Source: Pseudoscleropodium purum
Lineage: Eukaryota; Streptophyta; Bryopsida; Hypnales; Brachytheciaceae
Direction of reading: 5' to 3'
DNA length: 64,000 bases
NCBI GenBank assembly: GCA_963969395.1
Contig: OZ017797.1
Span: 34,472,001-34,536,000 of the forward strand
Position 1 is the stretch's first letter, and each line of letters starts with the position of its first letter. The notes under the pieces were generated by a model, which searched no databases, had not been told where the DNA came from, and worked only from the letters and a program-made list of their open reading frames with translations. Positions 61,561 through 64,000 of this stretch are shown here, piece by piece. The translations under genes were made by a program, and so were the position numbers.

Positions 61561-61869
61561 CATGAATTTAAGTTTGTTCAAAACAAATGTGAAGAAGATA
61601 CCTTGGAGGTATTGTTGAACTCAAAAACACCACTACTTAATAAATTTCTTCCTTCCCAACCAATGGTGACCAAAATTGAAGAATTGAAATGCAAATTTCT
61701 CAAATTGCAAGGACTTTGTAAAGACTTTTTGTGAAATCCAAAATTGCTTCAAAGTTGTTTCAAATCATTTGATAGTAAAAATAGAACATTAGAATCAAGA
61801 ACATTTAGAAAATCATAGAATCGTGCAAGTAGAATGAAGTGTGAAGCCAAGAATATCTTAACATCCATA

Positions 61870-62035
61870 ATATCACTGCACCTCTGTAATATCACATTTA
61901 CCACTGTGTGATATTACAGAGGTGAAATGGCCGTTGTAACTCTGTATTATCATATTGAGTTAAAATGTGATATTACAGAAGCATTGGACCTCTGTAATAT
62001 CACAGTGTAAAAATATGACATTACAGAAGACCTTG
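61870..62035. repeat. Nested palindromes of TGTAATATCACA
   Basis: Perfect 18-bp arms CACCTCTGTAATATCACA (61,879-61,896) and TGTGATATTACAGAGGTG (61,907-61,924) enclose a 10-bp loop. Further copies of the same word follow in both orientations up to about 62,030. The whole can fold into several alternative hairpins and may be a small foldback element. Confidence 0.75.
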
Positions 62036-64000
62036 TGATTTTAGTAGCAGGATTTATTTAGACATAGGAAAGAATTATTATTAGAATCAATTTGGGGGAA
62101 TAGAACTTTTTTTTTTTTATCATTGATGTAGTTTTACACATCTCTTTTCATCTTCAAAACAATGTAAACCACTCCATGACAAATGTGGACCATGGTATGT
62201 GTGGTATATGCTATTGGATGAATTTCATTGGAACTTGAAAGAGCTACCGTCCTAAAATGGATATTTTTTTTGAAGTGTTAGAGTGCAATAAGATTGAAGA
62301 ATCAAAGCACATCATGAATGCAAAAAAAGAGTGCAAGGCCTCTAAAACAATCAAACAGCAAAATAGAAGACATGTAAAAATGACTACAAAATTGTTTGGG
62401 CTTTAGTTATAGAGCATTTGTAATGTTACTTCAAGATTTTGTGACATAATCATACCACTTCACACAAGGTTGTTGTCCAATCTTCAAGTCATTATTTTTA
62501 TTTTATCAACCATGAATGTTTAATTGGTTTTATGTATTATACTAGATTTATTACTTATTTAATATTAACAATTGACTTAAAAACTATGGATTTTAGAAGA
62601 AAAGCAATTATTTGATCCTTTTTTAACACCTTGACGTGTAAAGATTATTACATTAGGATTATATTAGTTAAATTTCAATCTATTGTTCCAATACAAAATA
62701 CAAATAAAAAGATTATTTAGGATTAGTTTTTTTGTATATAAAGAAATATACATTTGTCCCAATCTATTCATTTAGATTGTATTTGTTTCTTTGATTGTCT
62801 ATATGTAGTGGCAACACAAATTTCTTCAATTGTAGAGCTTATTACAATTATTTTTGTTGGTGTTTTTAAAGATATTAAAGAAAAAATGTATGCATTTGTG
62901 GTTTAGATTTGAATATAATTAACATGTTGAATTTCAATATATTTTTATAATTGATAATACAAGAAAAGGTAAAAAAAGATGTATATTGTTGATGATGCTT
63001 TGGAAATGACATGAGTTGTATATGCATCAACAGTATTGTTAAAACACAATGAAAAATATTGTTATGGCTAATTTAATGACCTAATTCTATTCCACATAGC
63101 AAGTGAAACTCGAATTGAAAAAAAGTATATATTCAATGATGATTGCATTGACTCTTTCCTGAATGCTCTAATCTTAATTATATTTTTCATAAGAAAGGAA
63201 AATGAAAAGAAAACTCATATTTTCTACCCTTGATTTCATTCAAAATATGTACTAATGGATTTCATTTCATGTGCATACATCCATTAGAGTATAGTTCACT
63301 AAGCAGAATAATCAACTTTAGCAAAGGATGGAGGTCTTGGACCTTTCATTTGTAGAATTACTAATTTAAAATATATTCTGAAGATAATATCACTCTTTTG
63401 ATGAGCATATATTATTTTGGATGAACAATTTAAGTTTCATCTACATTTTGCATATTCCATCTATTTATATAGATATAAACAATTGCATCATTCCAATAAA
63501 GATTGTTTTTTGCACTACCTAAAAGAAATGAAAGAAATTCTTGGTGACGAATTAAATGATTCCTAGTTTGAAAAACTGTCTTCTAAAAAGGGACAAAACA
63601 TAGATTTCAATTAATTAACCACACAAAAAAATAAAAAATAAAGAACTAAAATACTTGATTTGTTCACCCACCCATCCATTATCCAAAACCAAAACCAAAG
63701 AAATTCTTATATGAGTACATTATATAGAATATATATGAAATATAAACATATATGATAAATAGAATATGGATGTTATATAAAATATTGAAATGATGCAACA
63801 TTCAAGTGTTTATAGAGGATACATGGATTAATCCCAAATTGATTGTAATTGAGCATGTTCAACAAAAAAAAATACATGGGAGGTAATGGAAAAATTATAC
63901 ATAGGATAATGACTAAATATTAAATAAGTGAGTAGTGATCCTTCACTATCCCCTCTTAAGGGGCACTCCTATTTTAGAGATTATTCTTTCCCAAGTGAGT
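62036..64000. other. AT-rich intergenic DNA
   Basis: No gene, RNA or repeat boundary recognised up to the window end. Confidence 0.4.

Noticed and set aside
1..64000. CRISPR arrays, rRNA and functional tRNA genes
   Set aside because: No regularly spaced identical repeats, no rRNA-like blocks and no complete tRNA cloverleaf. Only a tRNA-derived SINE was found.

Overview
The window looks like a repeat-rich, AT-rich nuclear segment of a large plant-type genome. The evidence is an Au-like tRNA-derived SINE, Stowaway-type and CACTA-type ends, a plant-style Helitron and dense MITEs. There are no bacterial operons, rRNA genes, tRNA genes or CRISPR arrays. I infer a streptophyte, perhaps not a flowering plant, but the species cannot be read from the sequence. 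No intact conventional host gene was found. Every convincing coding region belongs to a mobile element and carries at least one in-frame stop or frameshift.

Layout. 1-30,133 is AT-rich DNA holding small non-autonomous elements: piggyBac-like TTAA-CCC elements (3.4-4.4, 13.1-13.8, 21.7-22.7 kb), a 1.7-kb inverted-repeat element with a 191-bp tandem array (4.6-6.4 kb), a 1.3-kb element with AAGGTAGGAGG termini, two members of a CATTAGAAGAG MITE family, several foldbacks (9.7-11.2 kb), a CACTA-type element with a nested SINE (16.6-18.7 kb) and Stowaway-like relics.

30,142-45,228 is the centrepiece: a 15,087-bp DNA transposon with hAT-style terminal inverted repeats (CAAGGTTGAC / CAGGGTTGAC) and a perfect 8-bp target-site duplication (ATTTAGAG). 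It carries three gene modules and no recognisable hAT transposase core. One is a minus-strand gene with an N-terminal zinc-finger-like domain, coiled coils and a RING-H2 finger. The second is a plus-strand gene with a homologous N-terminal domain and a Gly/Tyr/Ser-rich tail. The third is a plus-strand protein-kinase-like gene. GC-rich islands built from GGACGG/CCGTCC words lie at both ends and upstream of each gene. A 3.25-kb gag-like insertion (34,390-37,642), packed with CCGG words, is nested inside.

45.2-55.5 kb again holds MITEs, among them three copies of an about 315-bp family, and two more piggyBac-like copies. 55,493 to about 60.3 kb is a decayed Helitron on the minus strand. It has Rep HUH and two-tyrosine motifs and a PIF1-like helicase, a CTAG 3' end, frameshifts and eight in-frame stops. 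60.4-62.0 kb is tandem repeats and nested palindromes. The last 2 kb is plain AT-rich DNA.

A recurring theme is that nearly all in-frame stops in the mobile genes can be explained by C-to-T (or G-to-A) change of CAA, CAG, CGA or TGG codons. This is what deamination of methylated cytosine in silenced elements would give.
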